Assembly (NCBI GenBank): GCA_038212215.1
Contig: JBBQUT010000065.1
Span: forward strand, 1-13,288
Direction of reading: 5' to 3'
Source of the DNA: JALZAI01 sp038212215
GTDB taxonomy: Bacteria; Actinomycetota; Actinomycetes; Mycobacteriales; Jatrophihabitantaceae
DNA: 13,288 nt
In this document: positions 6,175-13,219 of the stretch, piece after piece
Numbering within the stretch: the stretch's first letter is position 1
Layout of the letters: each line of letters opens with the position of its first letter
Notes under the pieces: model-generated
Seen by the model: only the letters and a program-made list of their open reading frames with translations
Told to the model about the DNA's origin: nothing
The model's database searches: none
Made by a program: the position numbers and the translations under genes

Positions 6175-6818
6175 TGGATTGCTACCTCCGTGGTTCGGGT
6201 GTCGACGCTGAACGGTCGACAGCGCTTCCGAGGTGTCAGCTCGGAGATGTCGGGTCGGCTCGCCGACCCTTGGGGCCCGGCCCCGCTGCGAGTGAGAGCG
6301 GGAAGCGGATGAGCCGCCTGCCGGGTTCGATGAGGTCTTCTAGCGCGCGTCCGTCCTCGCGCGGTCGACGACTGCTGATCGTGCGACCGAGAGGAGTCGA
6401 TTGCGAATTAGCTCGGACCCGACCGGCAGCGTCCGCGCGGTCCGTGATGTGCCTCTCGGCGCGTCCCGATTCCGGAATCGTCGAAGCCGGTGTGTGGACT
6501 TCGGCTCGAGGAGAGGTTGCGGCTCGCGAGGGTCCTCGTCTTGATCACCGCGCCTCCTCCGACTGCATCTGAGCGACGGGTCGGCGTGCGAGCTTCCTGC
6601 ACCAATCGCGTCACGCTCGTCGCTGCGATTGGCAAGAGTGTTAGATGCCCGTCGTACCGCCTGCCGAGTTCGTCGTCGTCGACATCATCAAGATTGCACG
6701 TATGTCCCGTTGAGTCCACCGTGGTCGTCAACAATGTAAATATGCTCGATGGCCGCGGCAACTGTGTGGAATCTGCATCCTTACCGTGGCTGAGCGCCGC
6801 CTCTGGTACATATATGCC
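6175..6818. other. Long intergenic region before the NrdR-like gene
   Basis: About 640 bp with no convincing gene. Reverse-strand frames around 6408-7058 overlap the next gene and resemble no family. Near 6199-6250 there is a possible very degenerate copy of the dispersed repeat (GTCGACGCTG followed by CAGCTCGGAG at about 38 bp), with CGCTG/CAGCG able to pair; it is not called as a copy. An AT-rich patch at about 6728-6745 may hold a promoter for the gene downstream, but no clear -35/-10 pair is seen. Confidence 0.5.
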
Positions 6819-6819
6819 A
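6804..6819 (+). promoter_or_regulatory. NrdR-box-like palindrome over the start codon
   Basis: TGGTACATATATGCCA is an imperfect 16-bp palindrome (6 of 8 positions pair) with an AT-rich core, and its last base is the A of the start ATG at 6819. NrdR operators are 16-bp palindromes with a central ATATAT-like core, so it may be an autoregulatory site. Only one such site is seen, whereas NrdR boxes usually come in pairs. Confidence 0.35.
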
Positions 6820-7664
6820 TGCAGTGTCCCAACCCTTCCTGCCCGAACCCGGACACCAGACAACAGGTCCGGGAAACGCATCCAGATCGCGATGGCGTAC
6901 GGCGGAAGCGGCACTGCGCAGCGTGCGGTTCGATCTACACCACCGTGGAGACGGTCACGCGCGGCGCGATGACTGTGGTCAAGGCCGACGGACGCCAAGC
7001 GAACTTCAACGCCGACACCCTGCTCGCGAGCGTGGATGAAGCGACCAAGGGTTGGCACTCGCCCGAGCAGCTGCTCGACATCGTGCGAGCGGTCAAAGAC
7101 GAAATATTCCGTTCCCCGGCAAACGTGGTGATCACGTCAAGCAGCATCGGCCAGTCCGTATTGCGACAACTCAAACACGCGAACGCGGTCTCCCACATCC
7201 GGTTCGCGCTGGCCTTCGTTGGCCGCGTCGACCGTGTCGGCAGCCACGGAATGCGCGACGCACGCGACTTTCGCGTGTGGCTCATCGACGAATATCCGCA
7301 CCTTCGGCGCACCATGCCCCCCGCCCCGCTCTCGTCAGTCCTGAAAGTACGCACAAACAACCGCGTCCCATTCGACCGCGACAAACTGAAAGCGTCGGCC
7401 AAGATCGCCTGTCTTGGACGCGGTACCGACGCCGAAGTCGACAAGCTTGCATCCCGCGCAACCAACGCCGTGATGCGCGCACTCGGCACCCAGCCGATCG
7501 TCACGACTGGACAGCTGATCGCAGAGATGCTCAAGGCGCTCAGATCGCTCGACGATATCGCCTACCTGCGATACGCAAGCATCGTCAAACAATTCAGCAC
7601 CGAAAGCGACTACGACGCCGAAGCACTCTCACTCGCAAACGAACGCCGCAGCAACGCCCAATGA
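6819..7664 (+). CDS. NrdR-like zinc-ribbon protein with two ATP-cone domains
   Basis: 281-residue protein related to NrdR, the nucleotide-sensing repressor of ribonucleotide reductase genes. The N-terminal zinc ribbon has Cys3, Cys8, Cys33 and Cys36 and the NrdR-like run RRKRHCAACGSIYTTVETV. The first cysteine pair is spaced by four residues (C-x4-C), not the usual two. Two ATP-cones follow: one at about 52-135 (VVKADGRQANFN to HIRFALAF) and a second at about 175-262 (LKVRTNNRVPFDRDKL to YLRYASIVKQF). Canonical NrdR has one cone and about 150 residues. The ATG at 6819 gives the typical MxC start; an in-frame GTG at 6786 would add 11 residues. No ribonucleotide reductase gene is nearby. It may regulate nrd genes elsewhere or something else; nucleotide binding is expected, the target is unknown. 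Confidence 0.8.
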   Translation: MQCPNPSCPNPDTRQQVRETHPDRDGVRRKRHCAACGSIYTTVETVTRGAMTVVKADGRQANFNADTLLASVDEATKGWHSPEQLLDIVRAVKDEIFRSPANVVITSSSIGQSVLRQLKHANAVSHIRFALAFVGRVDRVGSHGMRDARDFRVWLIDEYPHLRRTMPPAPLSSVLKVRTNNRVPFDRDKLKASAKIACLGRGTDAEVDKLASRATNAVMRALGTQPIVTTGQLIAEMLKALRSLDDIAYLRYASIVKQFSTESDYDAEALSLANERRSNAQ

Positions 7665-7684
7665 GGTCGCGAGCCAGGGGCCGC

Positions 7685-7747
7685 CACTCGCTACCCGTCG
7701 ATAGGCGTGCTCACTTTCGCTTGGCGATATCACACAGATCAGTCCGT
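7685..7747 (+). repeat. Dispersed intergenic repeat, copy F
   Basis: Left motif CTACCCGTCGATAGGCG with its anchor at 7695; right motif CACAGATCAGTCCGTCTGG with CAGATC at 7735, exactly 40 bp later. The right half aligns with copy C (GATCGGTCCGTCAGG). It starts about 20 bp after the stop of the NrdR-like gene. Confidence 0.7.
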
Positions 7748-7879
7748 CTGGCCTCGGAATTCCAAGGAACAGGCTCCGTGCCGCCTCGGCAACCTGTGCC
7801 GACGCGCCCGACGCCTTGTCGCCTGTCCTGTGCCCGGCGGTCGCCGCTTGGCCCACGGTTGTTGTCGGCCCAGCCGAGG

Positions 7880-8620
7880 TCAGGTCAGCGTTCGTCCGTA
7901 GAGGTCGGCGAGGGCGTTCCAATGCCGGGAGGCAGCGGCTTCGTCGTAGGTGTCGTTGTCGGGGACCGCGAAGCCGTGGCGGGCAGGGTAGGTCTCGATC
8001 AGATGCGACACGCCGGCTTCGGTGAGGGCGATCTCCAGAAGGTCGCGCTGACTGTCGGTGAAGGAAGAATCCTCGATCGCCCCCGCCACGTAGACAGTGG
8101 CAGTAATGTCACCGGCCCGCAGGTGGGGACTGTCGACGCTGTCTGCCACTGCGAGGCCGCCCCCGTGGAACGACGCGGCTGCGCCGACCGCGTCACCGAG
8201 GCGTGCGGCGACGATCATCGATGTGCGACCGCCCATGCAGTAACCCGTCGTTCCAACTGCGCCGCCGGTCGTCTCCGGCCTGGCCTGCAGGAAGGTGATG
8301 AATGCGCGGGCGTCAGCTGCTGTCATCTCGGGCGTCACTGTGCCCGCGAGCGCGAACAAGCGCGCTCGCTCATCGGGATCACCGAAGACGGTGGCCGCGT
8401 CGAACTGCGCCCACGGCGCGTTGCGGTAGTAGACGTCGGGCACGAGGGTCACGTAGCCAAAGCCAGCCAGATGCTCAGCCATGTCGCGGTGCGCGTCACG
8501 CAGCCCGGCGGCGTCGGGATACATGACGACGCCCGGCCACGGGCTGTCCCCGTCCGGCACGTGCAGTGAGGCCGCCGCCACCCCATCAGCCATCGGAACC
8601 TGTACGTCGTGCTGGGTCAT
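7880..8620 (-). CDS. Dienelactone hydrolase family protein
   Basis: 246-residue alpha/beta hydrolase of the dienelactone hydrolase family, which opens lactones or related esters, classically in chlorocatechol breakdown. The cysteine nucleophile lies in the elbow GYCMGG (Cys128). An acidic residue follows in VAGAIEDSSFTDSQ (about Asp184), and the histidine in YPARHGFAVP (His215) completes the triad. VVMYPDAAGLRDAHRDMAEHLAGFGY at 31-56 is the usual N-terminal core with the oxyanion region. The length matches the family. The start at 8620 has GAGG shortly upstream. It faces the NrdR-like gene, with repeat copy F between the two 3' ends, and copy G lies upstream of its start. The absence of catabolic partners suggests a generalist esterase role; the substrate is unknown. 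Confidence 0.9.
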   Translation of the reverse strand: MTQHDVQVPMADGVAAASLHVPDGDSPWPGVVMYPDAAGLRDAHRDMAEHLAGFGYVTLVPDVYYRNAPWAQFDAATVFGDPDERARLFALAGTVTPEMTAADARAFITFLQARPETTGGAVGTTGYCMGGRTSMIVAARLGDAVGAAASFHGGGLAVADSVDSPHLRAGDITATVYVAGAIEDSSFTDSQRDLLEIALTEAGVSHLIETYPARHGFAVPDNDTYDEAAASRHWNALADLYGRTLT

Positions 8621-8879
8621 CCGTGTAGCCTCACGTCGCGTGTAGATCAGATCGAGCGCGCCAGCCGGGGGTGGTCACACCTGGCAACGCTACCCACCAA
8701 CGCGGCCGAGAGCATCGATCGATCACGGGCAGCAGGCGCAGCACAGGCCCGCCTACCGGTGCCTCGCCTACCTTCACGTCGTTGGAGGGCTCCGGCCTGC
8801 CGTCTCGCAAGCCGGTCCATCTGCCGAGTTCGATCAACCAACCCGGGCGATCGAACGCTCTAAATTTCGTATGAGGAAC

Positions 8880-8942
8880 GCGCGCCGAGCCGTCGATACC
8901 GAGCATGTCGCATCTGGCGTGGCTATGCGCAGATCAGACTGT
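8880..8942 (+). repeat. Dispersed intergenic repeat, copy G
   Basis: Left motif GAGCCGTCGATACCG with its anchor at 8890; right motif GCGCAGATCAGACTGT with CAGATC at 8930, exactly 40 bp later. The GAGCCGTCGAT start is identical to copy C. It keeps the plus orientation although the genes on both sides are on the minus strand. Confidence 0.7.
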
Positions 8943-8963
8943 TTGGGGCTCGTCTGAACAGTC
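8934..8963. repeat. Overlapping inverted repeats at the right end of copy G
   Basis: TCAGAC (8934-8939) pairs with GTCTGA (8952-8957), and GACTGTT (8937-8943) pairs with AACAGTC (8957-8963). Two mutually exclusive stem-loops are therefore possible. There is no T-run, so it is not called as a terminator. Confidence 0.5.
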
Positions 8964-9250
8964 CGTTGGACGAACGAACCATCCGCTATTGCCGGTCTGA
9001 GGATGAGCACCGATAACGCGGTCATGCCAACAACGAAGCGGAGCTGCGCCTGATCGATCGTGACTTGGACGGTTGAACTTGCACAGTTGGCCTCGCGGCG
9101 CGTCGCCCGGTCCCGCGCGAGACTCGACGCGTCAACCTGGATTGGGCCGAGATACCAACCTGTGGACGGGAACCTTTCGGCCGGTCGTCGCCGCAGCCGG
9201 TGTCTGGGCTGGGGTCGAACGGCGCGAGGACGTCCGGTGCTCAGGCGCAG

Positions 9251-9748
9251 TCACCGCAGCGCACATTCGAGGATGAGCTCATCGTGAACGGGGATGCGAT
9301 GCGCGCCAACGACGGGAATCGAGGGCTTGAGTTCCCGCGCGTGGTCGACCCCGCCGACCACCACCCTGGTGATTCGGAAGCCGCACCGCTGGTAGAGCGC
9401 AAGGGCACCGAGGTTGTCGTTCGTCGTAGCGAGCCACAGCCGATCGAGTCCGGCACAGCGGGCGGCGTCGGTGACGGCCTCGACCAGCATCGAGCCAACC
9501 CCTGTCCTTCGGACAGCAGCCGAGACACCAAGACAGGCGAACTCGGCACGCTTGGCCGACCAGGTCGCCACGCCGACGAAGCGAGCGCCGCCGGTCGTTT
9601 CAACCGCCGCGAACCCGGGCAGGTCGAGCACGTCGACCGTCTCGCCGAGACGGACCTGATGACGACCACTCAGCACAGCATCTAGGAGTGTCTCGGCCGG
9701 CCCGCCGGTTGCGGCGTCGGCGACTTCGACCGGTCGGGTCCTGAGCAC
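9251..9748 (-). CDS. GNAT family N-acetyltransferase
   Basis: 165-residue GCN5-related N-acetyltransferase. Motif A for acetyl-CoA is seen at about 70-92 (FACLGVSAAVRRTGVGSMLV, with RRTGVG at 80-85), and motif B as TTNDNLGALALYQRCGF (108-124). The tail PSIPVVGAHRIPVHDELILE (142-161) resembles GNAT proteins whose C terminus ends in a conserved G.....DE..L segment. The GTG at 9748 is chosen because GAGGTGG lies about 12 nt upstream and the family-like sequence starts there. The longer open frame to 9865 would run into repeat copy H. It is unrelated in detail to the GNAT at the left end of the window. Substrate unknown. Confidence 0.86.
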   Translation of the reverse strand: MLRTRPVEVADAATGGPAETLLDAVLSGRHQVRLGETVDVLDLPGFAAVETTGGARFVGVATWSAKRAEFACLGVSAAVRRTGVGSMLVEAVTDAARCAGLDRLWLATTNDNLGALALYQRCGFRITRVVVGGVDHARELKPSIPVVGAHRIPVHDELILECALR

Positions 9749-9836
9749 GCGACGATTGTCCCACCTCGGAAAGCAGCCGAAGCGGCGTCGCCAAGCGTAA
9801 GTAGCTCCAACAAACCTAGACAGCCGCTGTCGAATT

Positions 9837-9900
9837 GAACCCCTACTCGTCGATAGGTACGCCATCGGGGCACCCCGCGGCGCGGTCCAGATCGATCGTT
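9837..9900 (+). repeat. Dispersed intergenic repeat, copy H
   Basis: Left motif CTACTCGTCGATAGG (close to copy F) with its anchor at 9847; right motif CAGATCGATCG starts at 9888. The spacing is 41 bp, one longer than the norm, and the right half is diverged. It is less certain than the other copies. Confidence 0.5.
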
Positions 9901-10030
9901 AGGCGCGAGCCCGAACGCACCCTCAGGCCGCGTTGAGGATGATCGGCGGGTGGCGCCACACGGGTGATTCCGGGCGGTGCCGACGCGTCATCGGTGGTGC
10001 GGTATAGAGCGGCTTCTTGTGCTGGCACCC

Positions 10031-10365
10031 GTGCGGATCACCCACGTGTCGATCGGCGATCGGCGGCTCGCGACAGCTGGTGCTGTTGTGTGAGCACCCG
10101 CGCGCCGCGATCACCCTGCGAGCCGGCTGGCGTTGGGTCGTTGTGGGAGGGCGGGCTGAACTTGTCGGTCCCGACGATGCTGGCCCGCGCTTGATGCCGA
10201 AGGCATCAGGTGCTGCTGCGCGACATCCTTGTTGCCGCGGACGCCCAGTCCATGACGACTGGCCGAGTCATGATCGCGGCCTGCCGAGCAGCGCCGCACC
10301 GCAGCGCTGCGGACGCTACAGGTGCTGCGGTTCCAGCAGTTAGACAGCGTTCCGGCCACAAGGAT
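10031..10365 (+). pseudogene. Decayed PPOX-class (F420-type) oxidoreductase gene
   Basis: Pieces of a pyridoxamine-5'-phosphate-oxidase-like, F420-type protein can be read in successive frames. QLVLLCEHPRAAITLRAG followed by WRWVVVGGRAELVGPDD comes from about 10074. LLRDILVAADA is in another frame from about 10213. VHDDWPSHDR returns to the first frame near 10250. AEQRRTAALR is in the third frame from 10283. These match, in order, family blocks of the type HP..ALT...GWRWV.V.G...L.GPDD, LLR.IF.AAGG, HDDW.EYDR and AEERRTAVL. At least three frameshifts make it non-functional. The third-frame piece continues into the open frame upstream of the next gene, which explains why that frame looks longer than the real gene. 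The 5' part is unclear. Confidence 0.55.
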
Positions 10366-10402
10366 CGCCTCGTCATTGACCCGGCGACTCGATCCGTCAA
10401 GG

Positions 10403-11791
10403 ATGACGACCGTGGTGAGCGAGGCGGTGGACGCCGATTATCTCGTGGTCGGCGCCGGCGCTGCGGGAATGGCGTTCACTGATGCCCTGATCACCAACGC
10501 GGATGTCAGCGTCGCGTTGGTCGATCGACGGCACACTGTCGGTGGCCACTGGCTCGATGCCTACTCGTTCGTCCGCCTCCACCAGGCGTCCGCGTTTTAC
10601 GGCGTCGCCTCGACGCTCCTCGGTGACGGGGCCGTCCAGACGCAGGGGCCCGAAGCCGGCCTGCACGAGCGCGCGACGTCGCCGGAGATCTGTGCGTACT
10701 ACGCACGAGTGCTGCAGACCCGGATGCTCGCGTCAGCGAAGGTGTCCTTCCACCCGAACTGTGATTACGTCGGTGACCGGCAGTTCGTGTCACGTCTGTC
10801 CGGGCAGCGCTACCAGCTGAATGCCCGCTGCCGCGTGGTCGACGCGAACTACCTCGCGCCGCAGATACCGGCCAATACCCCGGCGCCATTCGGTGTCGCC
10901 GAAGGCGCGCGGGTCATCACGGTGAACCAGCTGGTCACGCTCAGCAAGGCCCCATCGGGCTACGTGATCGTCGGCTCGGGCAAGACCGCCATGGACGCGT
11001 GCACCTGGCTGCTGTCAAATGGTGTTGACCCGAATGCGATCTGTTGGGTTCGTCCACGCGATCCATGGATGCTCAACCGTGCGGTGGTCCAGCCGAACCC
11101 TGAGGTGTTCATCGGGATGGCCGCCGACACGTTCCAGGCCGCCGCCGAGGCGACGTCGGCGGACGAGGTGTTCCTCCGGTTGGAAGCGGCGGCAGTGATG
11201 CTCCGCATCGACGGATCGGTCACTCCTACGATGGCGAAGACGCCGACCATTGCCCGGTGGGAGCTCGACCACCTCCGCAGTATCGACAACGTCATCCGGC
11301 TCGGGCGCCTACGTCACGTCGAGCCGGAACGCCTGGTGTTCGACGACAGCAACCACGCCATCGCAAAGGACGCCGTGATCGTGCACTGCGCCGCATCCGG
11401 ATTTCGGTATCCACCCCTCGTCCCGATCTGGGGCAGCGAAGCGATTACCGTGCAGAACATCCGGGCCGGCTTTCCGTGCTTCGGGGCAGCCCTGACCGGA
11501 TACGTGGAGGCAACGCGCCACGACGACGCCGAGAAGAACCGGATCTGCCCGCCGTCTCCCTACTCGAACACCCCCACAGACTGGGCGCGGATGCAGGCAC
11601 TAGGTGCGCGAGCGGCGATGTCGTTCGGGGCCGAGCCCGACATCAAGGCGTGGGCCGATCAAGTTCCACTCAACCCGGCGCGCATCCCCCCGGACGCTCC
11701 GGCCACAGCTGAACTCACGGCGGCGCTGGAGCGCTACCGCACCCACCTCGAGCCGGGCCTGGCGCGTCTGACCCAGCTTGCGGACGGATAA
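10403..11791 (+). CDS. FAD/NAD(P)-binding oxidoreductase (monooxygenase-like)
   Basis: 462-residue flavoprotein with two Rossmann-type nucleotide-binding sites. The FAD site is LVVGAGAAGMAF (GxGxxG, Gly17/19/22). The NAD(P) site is YVIVGSGKTAMDAC at about 187-200. Between them, GGHWLDAYSFVRLHQASAFYGV (about 48-69) is typical of a group of bacterial flavoprotein oxidoreductases related to monooxygenases and thioredoxin-reductase-like enzymes. The C-terminal part is helical. The substrate cannot be inferred. ATG 10403 is chosen; GTG 10412 or 10415 are also possible and have the AAGGA at 10399 at better spacing. The frame stays open further upstream to 10322, but that part belongs to the PPOX pseudogene. 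The gene is followed by a hairpin and repeat copy I. Confidence 0.85.
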   Translation: MTTVVSEAVDADYLVVGAGAAGMAFTDALITNADVSVALVDRRHTVGGHWLDAYSFVRLHQASAFYGVASTLLGDGAVQTQGPEAGLHERATSPEICAYYARVLQTRMLASAKVSFHPNCDYVGDRQFVSRLSGQRYQLNARCRVVDANYLAPQIPANTPAPFGVAEGARVITVNQLVTLSKAPSGYVIVGSGKTAMDACTWLLSNGVDPNAICWVRPRDPWMLNRAVVQPNPEVFIGMAADTFQAAAEATSADEVFLRLEAAAVMLRIDGSVTPTMAKTPTIARWELDHLRSIDNVIRLGRLRHVEPERLVFDDSNHAIAKDAVIVHCAASGFRYPPLVPIWGSEAITVQNIRAGFPCFGAALTGYVEATRHDDAEKNRICPPSPYSNTPTDWARMQALGARAAMSFGAEPDIKAWADQVPLNPARIPPDAPATAELTAALERYRTHLEPGLARLTQLADG

Positions 11792-11950
11792 CGGCATGGC
11801 GCTCGCGCACCGTGCGATGACCGCAGCCGTGATCGCCACCGTGACGCTGGTCGATGAGTCCATCGGCTTGCAAAGGTGGACAGCTCTGCAGGCCGGATCC
11901 GAGACGAACGTCGAACAACCGGATCTGCCGCGGACAGAGTGCGTTTTGGC

Positions 11951-12013
11951 GCGCACGTAGCCCTCGACAGCGAGCACGCTGAGCGCGAGGGCTCACAGCG
12001 CAGATCGGACGAT
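11951..12013 (+). repeat. Dispersed intergenic repeat, copy I
   Basis: Left motif GCGCACGTAGCCCTCGAC with its anchor at 11961, very close to copy J (GCGCACATAGCCGTCGAT); right motif GCGCAGATCGGACG with CAGATC at 12001, exactly 40 bp later. Confidence 0.68.
11959..11993. terminator. Strong stem-loop in a convergent intergenic region
   Basis: AGCCCTCG (11959-11966) pairs perfectly with CGAGGGCT (11986-11993), and inside it CAGCG (11968-11972) pairs with CGCTG (11977-11981) around an AGCA loop. The placement between two converging genes suits a bidirectional terminator, but there is no T-run on either side. The stem overlaps the left half of repeat copy I, so it may instead be part of that element. 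Confidence 0.45.
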
Positions 12014-12041
12014 GTGTACGGCTGGTCTGGACCGCGCCGCA

Positions 12042-12058
12042 CGCGCATATGAATCCGT
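12042..12058 (+). repeat. Extra right-half motif of the dispersed repeat (copy K)
   Basis: GCGCATATGAATCCGTCC is identical to the right half of copy D over 16 bases. No left motif is found 40 bp upstream; instead the right half of copy I ends there. It is either a solo half or a second right end of a composite with copy I. Confidence 0.6.
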
Positions 12059-12118
12059 CCCGCACAGCAAGGATACGAGCGACCCGGCGCCCCCATCAAG
12101 CATCCGGGTCGCACGCTG

Positions 12119-13024
12119 TCAGCCCGCGGCGCGCTTCAGGACGTCGGCAGGGAACGCGCCAAGCTCGATGCAACGCTGTCCCCAGTGGTTCAACTGCGTG
12201 CATACCTCGTCGAGGCGGCGGCCCAGGACGTCGATGATGCGCCGCTCCTGCTCGTCTGTTGCCGTCTCGATCGCAAGCCGTGCGGCGCGGCCTGCGTCGG
12301 TGAGCGCTCCGTCAGCGACCCAGCCCCGCGCCTCGAGACGATTCACCGCATCCTGCATCGCCTCCGCGGACCACCCTCGAGTGCCGGCATAGGACAACAA
12401 CGGCATCCCGATCCAGAGTTCGGTCAGGACGTTCATCTGCACCCCGTCCAGTCCCGCGGCGTTGGCCGAAACAACGTGGCTGTCCCCGCGGTGCTCGCGC
12501 ACCAGGCCGCACGCCCACCACAAGCGCAACAGCGGCTCAGTAGGGGCACCCCCGGCCCGCAGGCCGCTGAACAGCGGGCGACCCATGCCGTCAGCTCCCA
12601 TGACTGCGTCCGAAAGCAGGTCCGCGACGCTGCTTGGGTCGTCTCCATCCAGCACGACACGCAAGCTCTCGGTAACCGAGGTATCGCGCAGCTCGACCAA
12701 CCGATCGCGAGACACGGTAGCCACGGCCGTGTCCCACAATGACGCGACCAGACTCGGTTCAAACCACGCGAACGCAGAGGCCACCACCGCACCGACCGGC
12801 TCGCCCAGGAATGCTCCGCGGCCCCCGACGTAGCTGGTGAGGAAGTTCAGTCCCTGCTCGGCGAGCCTTTCGTTCGTCGCACGGCACCAGACCGCGTGCA
12901 TCGCCAGCGGCTCGCACGCGTCGCGCAGCCGGCGCGCTGGGCTTGCGTCGGTAACCGCGCGCGGCAGTGCGATCTGGTCACTGCGCGCAGGGAAAAAGGC
13001 TTGCACGGCGTCGGCATAATCCAT
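12119..13024 (-). CDS. SCO6745-family protein (winged-helix-like)
   Basis: 301-residue protein of an actinobacterial family usually annotated SCO6745 family, of unproven function. Typical blocks are EPLAMHAVWCRATNERL at about 38-54, the helical middle FAWFEPSLVASLWDTA, the central GADGMGRPLFSGLRA, LREHRGDSHV, MNVLTELWIGMPL, and TRGWSAEAMQDAVNRLEARG followed by WVADGALTDAGRA. That last part has the shape of a winged helix-turn-helix, so DNA binding is possible. The protein ends with AFPADVLKRAAG, also typical. The ATG at 13024 fits the family N terminus; the ribosome-binding site is weak. It converges with the flavoprotein gene, and repeat copies I and J lie on either side. Confidence 0.85.
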   Translation of the reverse strand: MDYADAVQAFFPARSDQIALPRAVTDASPARRLRDACEPLAMHAVWCRATNERLAEQGLNFLTSYVGGRGAFLGEPVGAVVASAFAWFEPSLVASLWDTAVATVSRDRLVELRDTSVTESLRVVLDGDDPSSVADLLSDAVMGADGMGRPLFSGLRAGGAPTEPLLRLWWACGLVREHRGDSHVVSANAAGLDGVQMNVLTELWIGMPLLSYAGTRGWSAEAMQDAVNRLEARGWVADGALTDAGRAARLAIETATDEQERRIIDVLGRRLDEVCTQLNHWGQRCIELGAFPADVLKRAAG

Positions 13025-13139
13025 GCTTGCGACGCTACTGCTCGGCGAGTCGAACGAAAGACCTATCCCGGAACCGACTCAGCCGCCACGATGACCCTGA
13101 CCAACCCGAGAGGGATACCGCCGATAAGCACGTCCGCGG

Positions 13140-13202
13140 GCGCACATAGCCGTCGATAGGCGCCCGACTCGACCGCTGAGCGCGCCGCGCATATGAATCA
13201 GT
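13140..13202 (+). repeat. Dispersed intergenic repeat, copy J
   Basis: Left motif GCGCACATAGCCGTCGAT with its anchor at 13150; right motif GCGCATATGAATCAGT with CATATG at 13190, exactly 40 bp later. GGCGC (13159-13163) and GCGCC (13182-13186) can pair inside it. It keeps the plus orientation upstream of a minus-strand gene. Confidence 0.75.
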
Positions 13203-13219
13203 ATCGGGCCGGAACTTGA

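Larger units (their letters stand above)
8621..9250. other. Intergenic region between dienelactone hydrolase and GNAT genes
   Basis: About 630 bp without a convincing gene on either strand. It contains repeat copy G at 8880-8942 and overlapping inverted repeats at 8934-8963. The short frames (for example 8631-8906 on the minus strand) show no family-like sequence. Confidence 0.6.
11792..12118. other. Convergent intergenic region with repeat copy I, hairpin and extra right half
   Basis: About 330 bp between the 3' ends of two converging genes. It contains repeat copy I with a strong internal hairpin and, 45 bp later, a second right-half motif. No gene is evident. Confidence 0.6.

Noticed and set aside
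6199..6250. Possible eleventh copy of the dispersed repeat
   Set aside because: GTCGAC and CAGCTCGG are about 38 bp apart, but too few bases match either motif to separate it from chance.
7052..8569. 505-codon open frame on the plus strand
   Set aside because: It overlaps the NrdR-like gene in another frame and runs antisense through the dienelactone hydrolase gene. The arginine/serine/proline-rich content is typical of shadow frames in GC-rich DNA.
9898..9904. GTTAGGC, identical to the canonical attC core site of integrons, next to repeat copy H
   Set aside because: It occurs beside only one of the ten copies, and no matching RYYYAAC core is found at the other end. A 7-base degenerate match is expected by chance in 13 kb.
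642..13202. CRISPR array
   Set aside because: The repeats are imperfect, separated by whole genes and irregularly spaced by 0.4 to 2.4 kb; no cas genes are present.
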